NCBI RefSeq assembly: GCF_004363235.1
Contig: NZ_SNYW01000008.1
Location: 62,001 to 126,000, forward strand
DNA length: 64,000 bases
Direction of reading: 5' to 3'
Source of the DNA: Dongia mobilis
GTDB lineage: Bacteria > Pseudomonadota > Alphaproteobacteria > Dongiales > Dongiaceae
Below, in pieces: positions 30,368 through 37,894 of the stretch (position 1 is the first letter of the stretch; each line of letters opens with the position of its first letter). The notes below the pieces were generated by a model. The model was not told where the DNA came from. It ran no database searches and saw only the letters and a list, made by a program, of their open reading frames with translations. Both the position numbers and the translations under genes were made by a program.

Positions 30368-30751
30368 CTATTTGCGACTGACGAACTCATTCATCAATTC
30401 ATCAGCCAGGATGACCGCAGTGTCCTTCGGGTCCGGCAGGGGGGTCTCTCTCGACTTGGGAAGTCTCACCCCTTCCAACATGTCCACCAACAGCCCTGGG
30501 TCAAAATCGTCGATCATGATGGCGGCCCGCATAACCGCTCGGATCACGCCGGGCCGGGAGGGGCGGCTGCCGTCCGTGGTCAGGGGGCGCAGTGTTTCTT
30601 GGAGCTTATGGAACATGGCCACGTCCTCGACCGTCGGAGCCATGATGACTTCTCGGTTCTGAGTGCGGCGGGTGGCATGTTTGGGCGTTGGGTAGGTGAT
30701 GGGCTTCAACCCTTCGGCCCCTGTGAGATCGTATAGGTCCCAAGACCTCAT
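30368..30751 (-). CDS. Hypothetical island protein (127 aa)
   Basis: ATG 30751 overlaps the stop of the upstream 72-residue gene (ATGA), so the two are translationally coupled. The product is soluble and mostly helical: APTVEDVAMFHKLQETLRPL, RPGVIRAVMRAAIMIDDFDP, DTAVILADELMNEFVSRK. No family is recognised. Co-expression with a ribbon-helix-helix-like protein suggests a two-component regulatory or antitoxin-toxin-type pair, but no toxin motif is visible. Confidence 0.65.
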   Translation of the reverse strand: MRSWDLYDLTGAEGLKPITYPTPKHATRRTQNREVIMAPTVEDVAMFHKLQETLRPLTTDGSRPSRPGVIRAVMRAAIMIDDFDPGLLVDMLEGVRLPKSRETPLPDPKDTAVILADELMNEFVSRK

Positions 30752-30966
30752 TGTTTCCCCTTGGTGCCATTGGGGGACAAGAGGGACTCGACGTGGTCGA
30801 GAAGGTTACGACCCACCAGCCCACCCACAAGGTCTAGGGCATATCGGATAGCGGATGACCTGTCGGGATAACGAATGCTGTCGCGCTGGGAGAGGGCGCT
30901 GGTGATGGTCTTAAAGACGGCCATCTCGGGATTGGACATCCGCACATTAAGGACGTGCGGTCGCAC
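30748..30966 (-). CDS. Ribbon-helix-helix-like small protein
   Basis: 72 residues. Another possible start is ATG 30939 (MSNPEMAVFKTITSAL). The middle (RDSIRYPDRSSAIRYALDLVGGLVG) has the strand-helix-helix pattern of RHH DNA-binding proteins, with RSSAIRYALD as the first helix. It would be a transcriptional repressor or plasmid/ICE regulator. It is the first gene of a two-gene minus-strand unit. A pair of 38-bp direct repeats lies 85-175 bp upstream, a plausible operator. Confidence 0.55.
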   Translation of the reverse strand: MRPHVLNVRMSNPEMAVFKTITSALSQRDSIRYPDRSSAIRYALDLVGGLVGRNLLDHVESLLSPNGTKGKQ

Positions 30967-31050
30967 TGAGTGCAGTTAAGCCTCCTAGTGTATGACGGTA
31001 AAACGGGGGGTGAGGAGTACGTCTCCCCAGAAAAAGCCGTGGCTGCCCCT

Positions 31051-31141
31051 AGGTATCGCACGGGGCCTAGCGATAGGTGGATTTGAAAGCGCACCCTACC
31101 CTCAGGTATCGCAGGGGGTCCTTCCGTTAGGTGGATTTAAA
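31051..31141. repeat. Two 38-bp imperfect direct repeats (possible operator)
   Basis: Copies at 31051-31088 and 31104-31141 share AGGTATCGCA at one end and TAGGTGGATTT(G/A)AAA at the other, with a variable middle; the period is 53 bp. They lie between the 3' end of the recombinase gene and the start of the RHH-like gene, in non-coding DNA. Confidence 0.75.
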
Positions 31142-31185
31142 TGTCCAGAGACGGTCCTGCCTCGGGTTTTGAGGCATCCTGCCTG

Positions 31186-32757
31186 TCACTGAGCGGCGGC
31201 TGGGGCTTTCAGGTATTCCTCGTCGGGCCAGCCGTATTGTAGTTCTGAGGTGCCCCCATGGTGCCAATGGAGCACCACCTTACCCCACCGCCAATCGACC
31301 TCCACCCCCTCCACAAGCTGTCGTAGCTGGTGATTGGTGGCGGGTATGTCGAGCGAGGCGGAGACTAGAAGGGACACGAGGTTGTCCACCCGCTTGATCA
31401 GGGTTGGGGCGCTGGCCTGGGCGCGAGCGGTAAGGAGCGTGTCTCGACGGGCCTTGTTCAAGCCGATTGCGCTTTCTAGCGACCGGATGCGTTCTCGGAT
31501 GGACGGTGAAGAGGTGTGGGTTAGCTGGTCGAGCAAGACATCAATGTTCTCTTCCGCCCCCGCTATAGCCATCTCCAACGAATCCAATTCATCGTCGATC
31601 TCGCCTTCCCGCTGTGCGGGCGCGGGCATCGTCTCCCGCAGTTGTCTCGCTCGATCTACGAGGCACCTTTCGACTTCACTGAGGACAACACTACGATAGA
31701 CGCAGCCAGCGCCGGTCTTGGCACGGTTGCAGACCAGATAGGGATTCCCGTACTTCCCATGCTTCTTTCCGTGAGACTTGCGGGTCATGGTGCCACCACA
31801 CAACGGACACCGCGCGAGACCAGCCAGGATGCTTTGGACCTCGTGGGCCGCATGGCGACCGCGCTTAGGAGACTTGGTGTTGGCGATAGCCTGAACAGTT
31901 CGATACGTCTCAACGTCCACCACGGCGGGATAGTAGTTTTCGACGGGGTCGAGAGGCTTCCGAACCTTCTTGTTGTTGTCGTATTCAAGCTCGTGCGGCA
32001 CGTATGTTCCGATCACCGCAGGGTTAACCAAAATCTTCTTCACGTAGCTTTCGTACCAGCGGTCGGCTTTCCGATCCGCAGTCTCGAAGACTGGCACGTT
32101 CTCTCGATTCAAAGTCTCTGTGATCGTGAGATAACCGGCCCCCGCTGCTCGCATCTCGTAAATGCGCTTCACCACCTCAGCCCGAGCCTCGATAACTGTC
32201 CATTGGCGCTTTTCACGGTCGAGGATTAACCAGCTTGGACCCATTGCCGTGAGGACCCTTTCGGCTGCCTTGGCGCGGCGTCCCTTCCAAGATTCCTTTA
32301 CCCGCACCCCCTTCGACACGCTTTCTTCGTTGGCGCGGATCATGATCCCCAGCGAGATGAAAAGCTGATAGGGATTGGCGGCAATGGATTCCTTTGAATA
32401 GACTTGCTTGTCTGTCAGGGTAACGATCACCACGCCGCTCTCTATGATCATCGTGAACAGACCGAGTGCAGACATCACCTGTTGACGGCTCACGCGGTCC
32501 AGCGATTCCACTATCAAATAGCTGCCAGCTTCAATCCGCCCTTCTTCGACAAGATCGAGAAAGGCTCTCAGCGCCCCACGATTCGCGTTCCGGCCCCGGT
32601 AGGCTGAAACCCCGAGGTCCTGGAACGTCAGTGTCACGTCAAGGTCAAGACCGTGCTCTCTGGCGTAGCGAGCCGCATTTTCCGATTGTCGGCGGAATGA
32701 ATCCCCCTGCATTTGCTCCGGGGTCGAGAATCGAAGATAAGAGTAAGCCTTCGGCAT
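31186..32757 (-). CDS. Large serine recombinase (integrase) of the island
   Basis: 523 residues. The resolvase domain (1-~150) has the nucleophile Ser11 in SYLRFSTPEQ, then the Arg-rich region VESLDRVSRQ. A Recombinase domain follows (~165-280, GYLTITETLNRENVPVF), then a zinc ribbon (CPLCGGTMTRK ... CNRAKTGAGC), a coiled coil (~375-430) and a C-terminal tail. By family it recombines short attB and attP sites through a 2-bp staggered cut. Its start is 52 bp from the attachment core and 40 bp after the comM fragment stop, in the same direction as comM. It is therefore likely read from the comM promoter while integrated. Confidence 0.95.
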   Translation of the reverse strand: MPKAYSYLRFSTPEQMQGDSFRRQSENAARYAREHGLDLDVTLTFQDLGVSAYRGRNANRGALRAFLDLVEEGRIEAGSYLIVESLDRVSRQQVMSALGLFTMIIESGVVIVTLTDKQVYSKESIAANPYQLFISLGIMIRANEESVSKGVRVKESWKGRRAKAAERVLTAMGPSWLILDREKRQWTVIEARAEVVKRIYEMRAAGAGYLTITETLNRENVPVFETADRKADRWYESYVKKILVNPAVIGTYVPHELEYDNNKKVRKPLDPVENYYPAVVDVETYRTVQAIANTKSPKRGRHAAHEVQSILAGLARCPLCGGTMTRKSHGKKHGKYGNPYLVCNRAKTGAGCVYRSVVLSEVERCLVDRARQLRETMPAPAQREGEIDDELDSLEMAIAGAEENIDVLLDQLTHTSSPSIRERIRSLESAIGLNKARRDTLLTARAQASAPTLIKRVDNLVSLLVSASLDIPATNHQLRQLVEGVEVDWRWGKVVLHWHHGGTSELQYGWPDEEYLKAPAAAQ

Positions 32758-32796
32758 GGGGTTCCTCGTGGGGGCGCGGTAGATATCACGAGGTCT

Positions 32797-32907
32797 CTAC
32801 AGCCGCAACAGGGTAAAGGCCGGCATCCCGCCCGAGACCTGCACCTGCACATCCACGGGACGGACATCGACGCCCTCGAATGCCACCGTGCGGATGCGCG
32901 CGACCAT
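32797..32907 (-). pseudogene. comM: comM, 5' fragment
   Basis: ATG at 32907 (minus strand) opens 36 codons ending in TAG at 32797. The first 33 codons (start MVARIRTVAFEGVDV, ending SGGMPAFTL) match the conserved ComM N-terminus. After that, three codons are element DNA before the stop. The 3' part is at 25831-27247. The fragment was never called a gene by size, but its fit to the missing ComM N-terminus is exact in frame and position. Confidence 0.93.
32810..32814. other. Attachment-site core, comM-5' side
   Basis: AGGGT identical to 27248-27252. GGTCTC at 32792-32797 lies 12 bp inside the element and is the inverse of GAGACC at the other end, so a circular form would carry a dyad around the core. 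Confidence 0.8.
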
Positions 32908-33094
32908 GGATTTGTTTGATCCGACCTGGGGTTGTTGAGGTTAGGAGAAAACAATCATGGCGCGCAGCATGGCAAAGCAAGCCCGCTTTGGCAACCGGGC
33001 GCGCCGGCAACCTCTTCTCCGGCTATGCCTCCATCCGCCCCAGCGCTTGAGCCAGCAGGGGCGGCCATCTACAAGACATGGCTCCAACCGAGCG

Positions 33095-33655
33095 ATGATG
33101 AGGTTTGCCGCCTTGGCCCTGCTGCAGACAACGCGCCTGACGCTTCGTCCCTCCATGCCGGCGGATGCCGCCGATTTCAGGGCACTGGAGCGCGATCCCG
33201 AAGTGATGCGCTATCTCAATGGCGGACATCCCGTCGACCAGGAAGAAGCCGATCCAGATGCGCCCTTCCTGATGCCGCGCGGGACCGAGCCGCATGTGTG
33301 GACGGCGCGCCTTGCTGCCGGCGAAGCCTTTGTCGGCTGGTTCTGCCTCTGGCCGGAGGATGACGGGCTGGCCGAACTTGGCTATCGCCTCGCGCGGGCC
33401 TTCTGGGGCCGGGGCCTTGCCAGCGAGGGTGCTGCCGCCCTCATCGCCTGGGGCTTCACCGCGGCCGGCTACGGGAGGATCGTTTCCACCACCATGGTGG
33501 TGAACCAGGGGTCGCGCCGCGTCATGGAAAAGATTGGCATGACGCACACCCGCACGGTGCCCTTCACCTCGGGCGATCCCATTCCGGGGAGCGAGCAGGG
33601 CGACGTCTGGTACGAATTGACGCGCGCGGCCTGGCAAGCCGGCAGGGGGCATTAG
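33095..33655 (+). CDS. GNAT acetyltransferase, RimJ/RimL-like
   Basis: About 186 residues if started at ATG 33095. The frame is open to 32957, but that extension is Arg/Gln-rich and lacks similarity. The Acetyltransf_3 pattern is seen: LQTTRLTLRPSMPADAADFR, then PEVMRYLNGG, then the CoA loop LARAFWGRGLASEGAAALIAW and VNQGSRRVMEKIGMTHTRT. Members acetylate protein N-termini, ribosomal proteins or small molecules. The start codon is uncertain. It is divergent from the comM 5' fragment. Confidence 0.88.
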   Translation: MMRFAALALLQTTRLTLRPSMPADAADFRALERDPEVMRYLNGGHPVDQEEADPDAPFLMPRGTEPHVWTARLAAGEAFVGWFCLWPEDDGLAELGYRLARAFWGRGLASEGAAALIAWGFTAAGYGRIVSTTMVVNQGSRRVMEKIGMTHTRTVPFTSGDPIPGSEQGDVWYELTRAAWQAGRGH

Positions 33656-33779
33656 GGCCGGCCGGTTTCACCCCGATCAGGGCAGGGTGTGGGAAAATTG
33701 TCGCCCGTCGCGCGCTTGCTTGCGGGCGTTCCGGAATTGGGACAAGCTTCCGTTCCAGCCGCAATGAGGGGGGATACGC

Positions 33780-34994
33780 ATGGGACGGACGCGAAAGGCA
33801 CTGGAACGGGCAGCCATCTTTCCCGTTCTCCTCGCCCTGTCGCTGCTCGCCGCCTGCGCCTCGCCGCCGGAGCGCACGCTGTCGCTGCAGGCCCCGGCCT
33901 ATGCCACGCTTCCGAACGGGTTCGAGCCGCTGGACCCGACACGAATCTCGCATCTCTATGCCGATGTGGCGGCGGTGCCGGGCAACAACCTGATCCGCCA
34001 TCTCGAGCAAAAGCGCGGCCATGCGCTCAACCTCCTCTCGCTCTCCGGCGGGGGCCAGAACGGCGCCTTCGGGGCTGGCTTCCTGAACGGCTGGCGCGAG
34101 GCCGGCACCAGGCCGCAATTCGATCTCGTTGGCGGCGTCAGCACCGGGGCGCTGCTTGCCACCCATGCCTTTCTGGGGACACCGGAAGACGACGCGCTGC
34201 TCGAGGAGATGTATACCGGCATCTCGGCCGAAGACATCTACGAGGATCGCGGCCTCCTCGCCCTGCTCTCGGCCGATTCGCTCCGGGACACCGCACCCCT
34301 GCGGGCCTTGCTGCAGAAATACATCACGCAGGAGACGCTGGCGCGCGTGGCTGCGGCCTATGACGACGACCGCATGCTCTTCGTCGGCACCACCAATATC
34401 GATTACGGCCAGACCTGGGTCTGGAACATGACCCTGATCGCCAAGGCCGGCAAGCTTGACCTCTATCGCGACGTGCTGCTGGCCTCGGCCTCGTTCCCCA
34501 TCGTCTTCCCGCCGGTCGAGATCGACGGGCATCTCTTCGTCGACGGTGCCGCCCGCTCCAACCTGGTGATCCCGGGCATGGGCGGCACGCAGAAGCCGAA
34601 CCCGCCGCTGCATGGGCCGGGCAACCTCTACCTGATCGACAACGGCAAGGTCACCCAGCCGCCGGAGGCGCTGATCCGCGCATTGGGCAAGATTGCCGCC
34701 ACCACCATCAGCGTGATGATGGAACAATCCATGCAGACGGCGCTGACGCGCTCCTATGTCGGCACCAAACTGCTCGGCTATGATTTCAACATGGTCGGTA
34801 TTCCGGACGGCGTCGATATCGGCAATGACGTGCTGGCCTTCGATCCCCAGCAGATGCGCGCCGCCTTCGATTCCGGGCGCGAACTCGCGGCACAGCAGAA
34901 CCCCTGGTTTCACAGCCCGCTCAATTCCGGCGACATCCCCGCCTGGCTGCTGCAGGAAACGACGCCGCTGCCGGAGGCCGGCAGCACGCCCTAG
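33780..34994 (+). CDS. Patatin-like phospholipase lipoprotein
   Basis: 404 residues. A lipoprotein signal peptide ends at Cys26 (SLLAAC). The patatin fold has the oxyanion loop SLSGGGQNGAFGAGF, the nucleophile Ser121 in GGVSTGAL, and the catalytic Asp255 in FVDGAARS. It should hydrolyse lipid acyl esters at the outer membrane or in the periplasm. It stands alone between the GNAT gene and the convergent PAS_5 operon. Confidence 0.92.
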   Translation: MGRTRKALERAAIFPVLLALSLLAACASPPERTLSLQAPAYATLPNGFEPLDPTRISHLYADVAAVPGNNLIRHLEQKRGHALNLLSLSGGGQNGAFGAGFLNGWREAGTRPQFDLVGGVSTGALLATHAFLGTPEDDALLEEMYTGISAEDIYEDRGLLALLSADSLRDTAPLRALLQKYITQETLARVAAAYDDDRMLFVGTTNIDYGQTWVWNMTLIAKAGKLDLYRDVLLASASFPIVFPPVEIDGHLFVDGAARSNLVIPGMGGTQKPNPPLHGPGNLYLIDNGKVTQPPEALIRALGKIAATTISVMMEQSMQTALTRSYVGTKLLGYDFNMVGIPDGVDIGNDVLAFDPQQMRAAFDSGRELAAQQNPWFHSPLNSGDIPAWLLQETTPLPEAGSTP

Positions 34995-35018
34995 GGCCGC
35001 CGCCGCCATCCGTTTCCC

Positions 35019-35579
35019 TCACGCCGCACCCGGATCCGGGATGCCCAGTTCGGCAAGCGGCAGTTCGTGGTGCAGCTCCACGAAGTCATTCCAGAAGGGA
35101 TCGCGGTCGGCGCTGGTGAGGATGCAACCCAGCACGCCGGTGGCATGGATTCCATCCTCCGAAAGCGGCAGCATCAGCCTCGCATAGGCGATGAACTGGC
35201 GGTCATAGGAGGTCATGCGGTCATGGGTGTAGGCGACGATGCGCCGGGCCGCCACGTCATGGGTCTGGCGCGAGGTTTCGTCGAAATCGGCATGGGCAGC
35301 GGGCGCCACATGGCGCTGGCGGATCTCGGCCCTGGTCAACCCCCTGGGCTCGAAGCCGAAGGCCTGGCAGATGGCGCCGCCGGCGAGGCGATAGCGCAGT
35401 TCATCCGGCGTTGCCCCCACGTCGAGGAGGTTGATATGGGGGAGCAGCGGCCCGAGGGCGATGGCGTCGATGTCGCGCCGGCGCGGCAGGCGGCCTTCGA
35501 CCACCAGCCCGCGCCAATAGAGATAGAGCGCGCGCAGGCGCGGATGAAGGATGACGGCGGGGACGGCACCCGTTCTCAT
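35019..35579 (-). CDS. PAS_5-family PAS-domain protein
   Basis: 186 residues from ATG 35579, which overlaps the TGA of the RsuA-like gene (ATGA). This argues against the longer in-frame start at 35639. The family pattern is visible: LYLYWRGLVVEGRLPRRRDIDAIALGPLLPHINLLDV, ELRYRLAGGAICQAFGFEPRG and a C-terminal LMLPLSEDG. It is the last gene of an operon with two rRNA-modifying enzymes, an unexpected partner. It is the third PAS_5 protein in the window. Confidence 0.82.
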   Translation of the reverse strand: MRTGAVPAVILHPRLRALYLYWRGLVVEGRLPRRRDIDAIALGPLLPHINLLDVGATPDELRYRLAGGAICQAFGFEPRGLTRAEIRQRHVAPAAHADFDETSRQTHDVAARRIVAYTHDRMTSYDRQFIAYARLMLPLSEDGIHATGVLGCILTSADRDPFWNDFVELHHELPLAELGIPDPGAA

Positions 35580-36292
35580 GCCGGCGCGCCCTGGGGCAGG
35601 ATGACGCGCGCCTTTTCTACCGCGTCGAGTTCGCGCCATTTTCCTTCCGCCAGATCGCCGAGATCGATCCCGCCCACCACCGAGCGGTGCAGCGCCTCGA
35701 CATGATTGCCGGTGGCGGCGAACATGCGCCGCACCTGATGATAGCGCCCCTCATGCAAGGTGAGGCGGGCATGGATGGGGTCGATCACCACCAGCTCGGC
35801 CGGGAGCAGCGGCTTTTCCTCGGATTCCAGCATCATCGTGCCGCTGGCGAAGAGCGCCGCCTCGTCGCCCTTCATCGGCCGCGCCAGCGTCACCTCATAG
35901 ACCTTGGGCACGTTGGATTTCGGCGAGATGATTCGGTGGAGAAAGGCGCCGTCGGCAGTCAGCAGCAGCAGGCCCGTCGTGTCGCGGTCGAGGCGCCCCA
36001 CTGGCGAGATTGCGGGTTTTCGCAGGCGCCAGCGCATGGGCAGGAGGTCGTAGATGATGCGACCCGGATCCCTGGTCGAGCAGGTGAAGCCCAGCGGCTT
36101 GTGCAGCATGATGACGGCTTGCGAATCGGGATCGAGCGGGGCGCCGTTGAGGCGGATATCGTGATGCGCGACCTCGCTGTCCGCGTCGAGTTCGTTGCCG
36201 GCGGCATCGGTGATGCGGCCGTTGCGCAGCAGGGCCGCCACCTCCTTGCGGCTGCCATAGCCGAGATTGGCGAGGTGCTTCACCAGTTTCAT
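35576..36292 (-). CDS. 16S rRNA pseudouridine synthase, RsuA family
   Basis: 238 residues. An S4-like RNA-binding N-terminus (MKLVKHLANLGYGSRKEVAALL) is followed by the catalytic domain with the family loop VGRLDRDTTGLLLLTADG, where Asp is the catalytic residue, and the C-terminal HEGRYHQVRRMFAATG. RsuA makes pseudouridine 516 in E. coli 16S rRNA; the exact target site here is inferred. It overlaps both neighbours by ATGA, so the three genes are one translationally coupled unit. Confidence 0.9.
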   Translation of the reverse strand: MKLVKHLANLGYGSRKEVAALLRNGRITDAAGNELDADSEVAHHDIRLNGAPLDPDSQAVIMLHKPLGFTCSTRDPGRIIYDLLPMRWRLRKPAISPVGRLDRDTTGLLLLTADGAFLHRIISPKSNVPKVYEVTLARPMKGDEAALFASGTMMLESEEKPLLPAELVVIDPIHARLTLHEGRYHQVRRMFAATGNHVEALHRSVVGGIDLGDLAEGKWRELDAVEKARVILPQGAPA

Positions 36293-37398
36293 CGCGCCAC
36301 CGCCTCGATCACCTTGTAGCCGCCTTCCTCCGCCAGCACGCGGAAATGGGCAAAGCCCGCCACGAGGCCCTGCTCATAGGGCAGGTGCCGGTTGGCGACC
36401 AGCAGAAAACGCCCGCCGGGCTTCAGCGCCCTTGCCGCCGCGCCGATGAAGGCCTGGCCGAGATCGGCGCGGTCCGCGCGCGAAACATGGAAGGGCGGGT
36501 TGCTGACGATGAAATCATAGTCCCGCCGGCCATCGGTTTGTTGCCCAGTTTCTTGTTGCCCGGTGATGTGCGAGAGACCCCGCGTCACGTCATGCCAGTA
36601 GAATGCAAGACGCCGCCCGCCTGCCAGCGGGACCAGATTGCGTTGCGCAAGTTCCAGCGCATCCTGTTCGGCCTCATAGAGATCGAGCGCCGTGACGCCG
36701 GGGCGGCGCGAGAGGATCACGGCGCCGAGATAGCCGGTGCCGCAGCCAAGATCGGCGCCATGCCCAGCGAGATCGGTGGGGAGGTGTCGGGCGAGCAGGG
36801 CGGAGCCGGCATCGACCCGGTCCCAGGCGAAAAGGCCGGGCCGGGACCAGAATTTGCCGCCGGGAAATTCGGCGGATGCGATCTCGCGCGGGCTGACGCC
36901 TGCCTGCCATGACGCGACGCGGGCCCGGTCGATGCGCGATGGTTCGATCCGCGCCCAGAACACGCGGCACTTGTTCTTGGAGCGGCTCTCGACGCCGCCG
37001 GCGAGGGCGGCGAGATCGTCCTCGACCGACTTCGCTCCCTCGGCATTGGCGAGGGCCGCGACCACGATGCCGCCGGCTTCTGCCGCCATGACCGCCTCGG
37101 CGAGGAGCGCGCGCGCTTCCGCGCGCTGGCGCGGCGGCAAGACGAGGATGAGCGGGAAGGAGCCGGATGCCGGCGGCGTGGCATGGTCCAGGGTCAATCC
37201 CGCCGCCGACAGGCCCTGCGCGAAGGGCAAATAGCTTTGCCGGCATAGCAGGCGCGCCCGCGGCGCCTTGCCGAGCGCCGCCCCGGCGCGCGCCCGCAGG
37301 AAGAGGATATTGCCGCTTTCCGGCCAGGCGAGATCGCCTGTCGCAAAGGGCAGCAGCAGGGTGTCGAGGACGGGGTCGGCAAGGGGTGCGGCGGTCAT
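36289..37398 (-). CDS. RsmC/RlmG-like class I SAM methyltransferase
   Basis: 369 residues from ATG 37398. The larger open frame up to 37986 is a shadow. The N-terminal half resembles the inactive duplicated methyltransferase domain of RsmC-type enzymes. The C-terminal half carries SAM motif I (GADLGCGTGYLGAVIL) and the catalytic VSNPPFH motif of guanine-N2 methyltransferases. It probably methylates a guanine of rRNA; whether 16S or 23S is unclear. It overlaps the pseudouridine synthase downstream (ATGA), which strengthens an rRNA-modification role. Confidence 0.85.
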   Translation of the reverse strand: MTAAPLADPVLDTLLLPFATGDLAWPESGNILFLRARAGAALGKAPRARLLCRQSYLPFAQGLSAAGLTLDHATPPASGSFPLILVLPPRQRAEARALLAEAVMAAEAGGIVVAALANAEGAKSVEDDLAALAGGVESRSKNKCRVFWARIEPSRIDRARVASWQAGVSPREIASAEFPGGKFWSRPGLFAWDRVDAGSALLARHLPTDLAGHGADLGCGTGYLGAVILSRRPGVTALDLYEAEQDALELAQRNLVPLAGGRRLAFYWHDVTRGLSHITGQQETGQQTDGRRDYDFIVSNPPFHVSRADRADLGQAFIGAAARALKPGGRFLLVANRHLPYEQGLVAGFAHFRVLAEEGGYKVIEAVAR

Positions 37399-37461
37399 GC
37401 AGCGGGATGTAGCCGATTGCGGGACTTGCGTGAAGGCATTGGGGAAGCTAGTCTGCCGGAC

Positions 37462-37536
37462 ATGAGCAAGTCGCATTCCACCGCCGCCCCCCTGATGGGC
37501 CGATTTTGGTACCGCTGGTATAAGCCAGCGGCCTGA
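37462..37536 (+). CDS. Leader peptide with an aromatic cluster (24 aa)
   Basis: ATG 37462 to TGA 37534-37536. Near its end the peptide carries six consecutive codons FWYRWY (two Trp, two Tyr, one Phe, one Arg). The ORF ends inside a set of mutually exclusive hairpins that finish in a terminator 55 bases later. This is the classical layout of a translational attenuator responding to charged aromatic tRNAs. It is divergent from the methyltransferase gene, whose start is 63 bp away. Confidence 0.62.
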   Translation: MSKSHSTAAPLMGRFWYRWYKPAA

Positions 37537-37602
37537 GGACCTGCGCTTCCTCGCTTCTTTCTGAAAGATGGCCGCCTTCGCAAACTGGCGGCCTTTGTTT
37601 TT
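37512..37602 (+). promoter_or_regulatory. Putative attenuator: pause hairpin, antiterminator and terminator
   Basis: Hairpin 1:2 is CCGCTGG (37512-37518) with CCAGCGG (37525-37531), inside the FWYRWY codons. Hairpin 3:4, the terminator, is GGCCGCC (37570-37576) with GGCGGCC (37587-37593), followed by TTTGTTTTT. The 3' side of arm 2, GCGGCC (37528-37533), is complementary to GGCCGC (37570-37575) of arm 3, which allows an antiterminator. Ribosome stalling at the Trp/Tyr codons would free arm 2 and prevent termination. Confidence 0.6.
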
Positions 37603-37678
37603 CCACCCTCCATCCCGGAACGAGCAGAGATCGACAGTCGCGCAAGGCGGTCCAACCACCGCCCAAGGAGAGACTGTG

Positions 37679-37879
37679 ATGACCAGCTTCGATTTCGACG
37701 TGATTGGCGATACGCCGCAAAGGCCGCTGCCCAATGTGCAGGCGCCCAATGCACAGGTGCCCAATGCGCAGGTACCTGGCGCGCAGGTGCCGGCTTCACC
37801 GGTGTCTGCGGCGCCGGAAGTGCCGCCTGACAACCAGGCCAGGGCAGAGACCGGCAAGGTGGCCAGCAAGGCAGCCTGA
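37679..37879 (+). CDS. Small proline-rich repeat protein after the attenuator (66 aa)
   Basis: ATG 37679 has AAGGAG 8 bases upstream. Residues 1-12 (MTSFDFDVIGDT) are followed by a repeat-rich region in which NAQVP and related pentapeptides recur (PNVQAPNAQVPNAQVPGAQVP), then a Pro/Ala tail. There is no membrane span. No family is recognised. It is the only gene left downstream of the attenuator before a minus-strand gene, so either it is the regulated product or it is the remainder of a lost biosynthetic gene. Confidence 0.55.
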   Translation: MTSFDFDVIGDTPQRPLPNVQAPNAQVPNAQVPGAQVPASPVSAAPEVPPDNQARAETGKVASKAA

Positions 37880-37894
37880 TCGGCAATCGCCGGG

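Larger units (their letters stand above)
27248..32814. mobile_element. 5,562-bp serine-recombinase island inserted in comM
   Basis: The element lies between two copies of the core AGGGT (27248-27252 and 32810-32814). Removing it joins the comM codons for MPAFTL directly to VGLPDK in frame and gives a ~503-codon gene of normal length. It encodes a large serine recombinase at its comM-5' end, a two-gene unit with a ribbon-helix-helix-like protein, an HNH-like protein, a BglII-like restriction-modification pair and a small membrane protein. Composition is less GC-rich than the host. No conjugation, capsid or replication genes are seen, so it is a small integrative element, perhaps mobilised by others. 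Confidence 0.92.
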
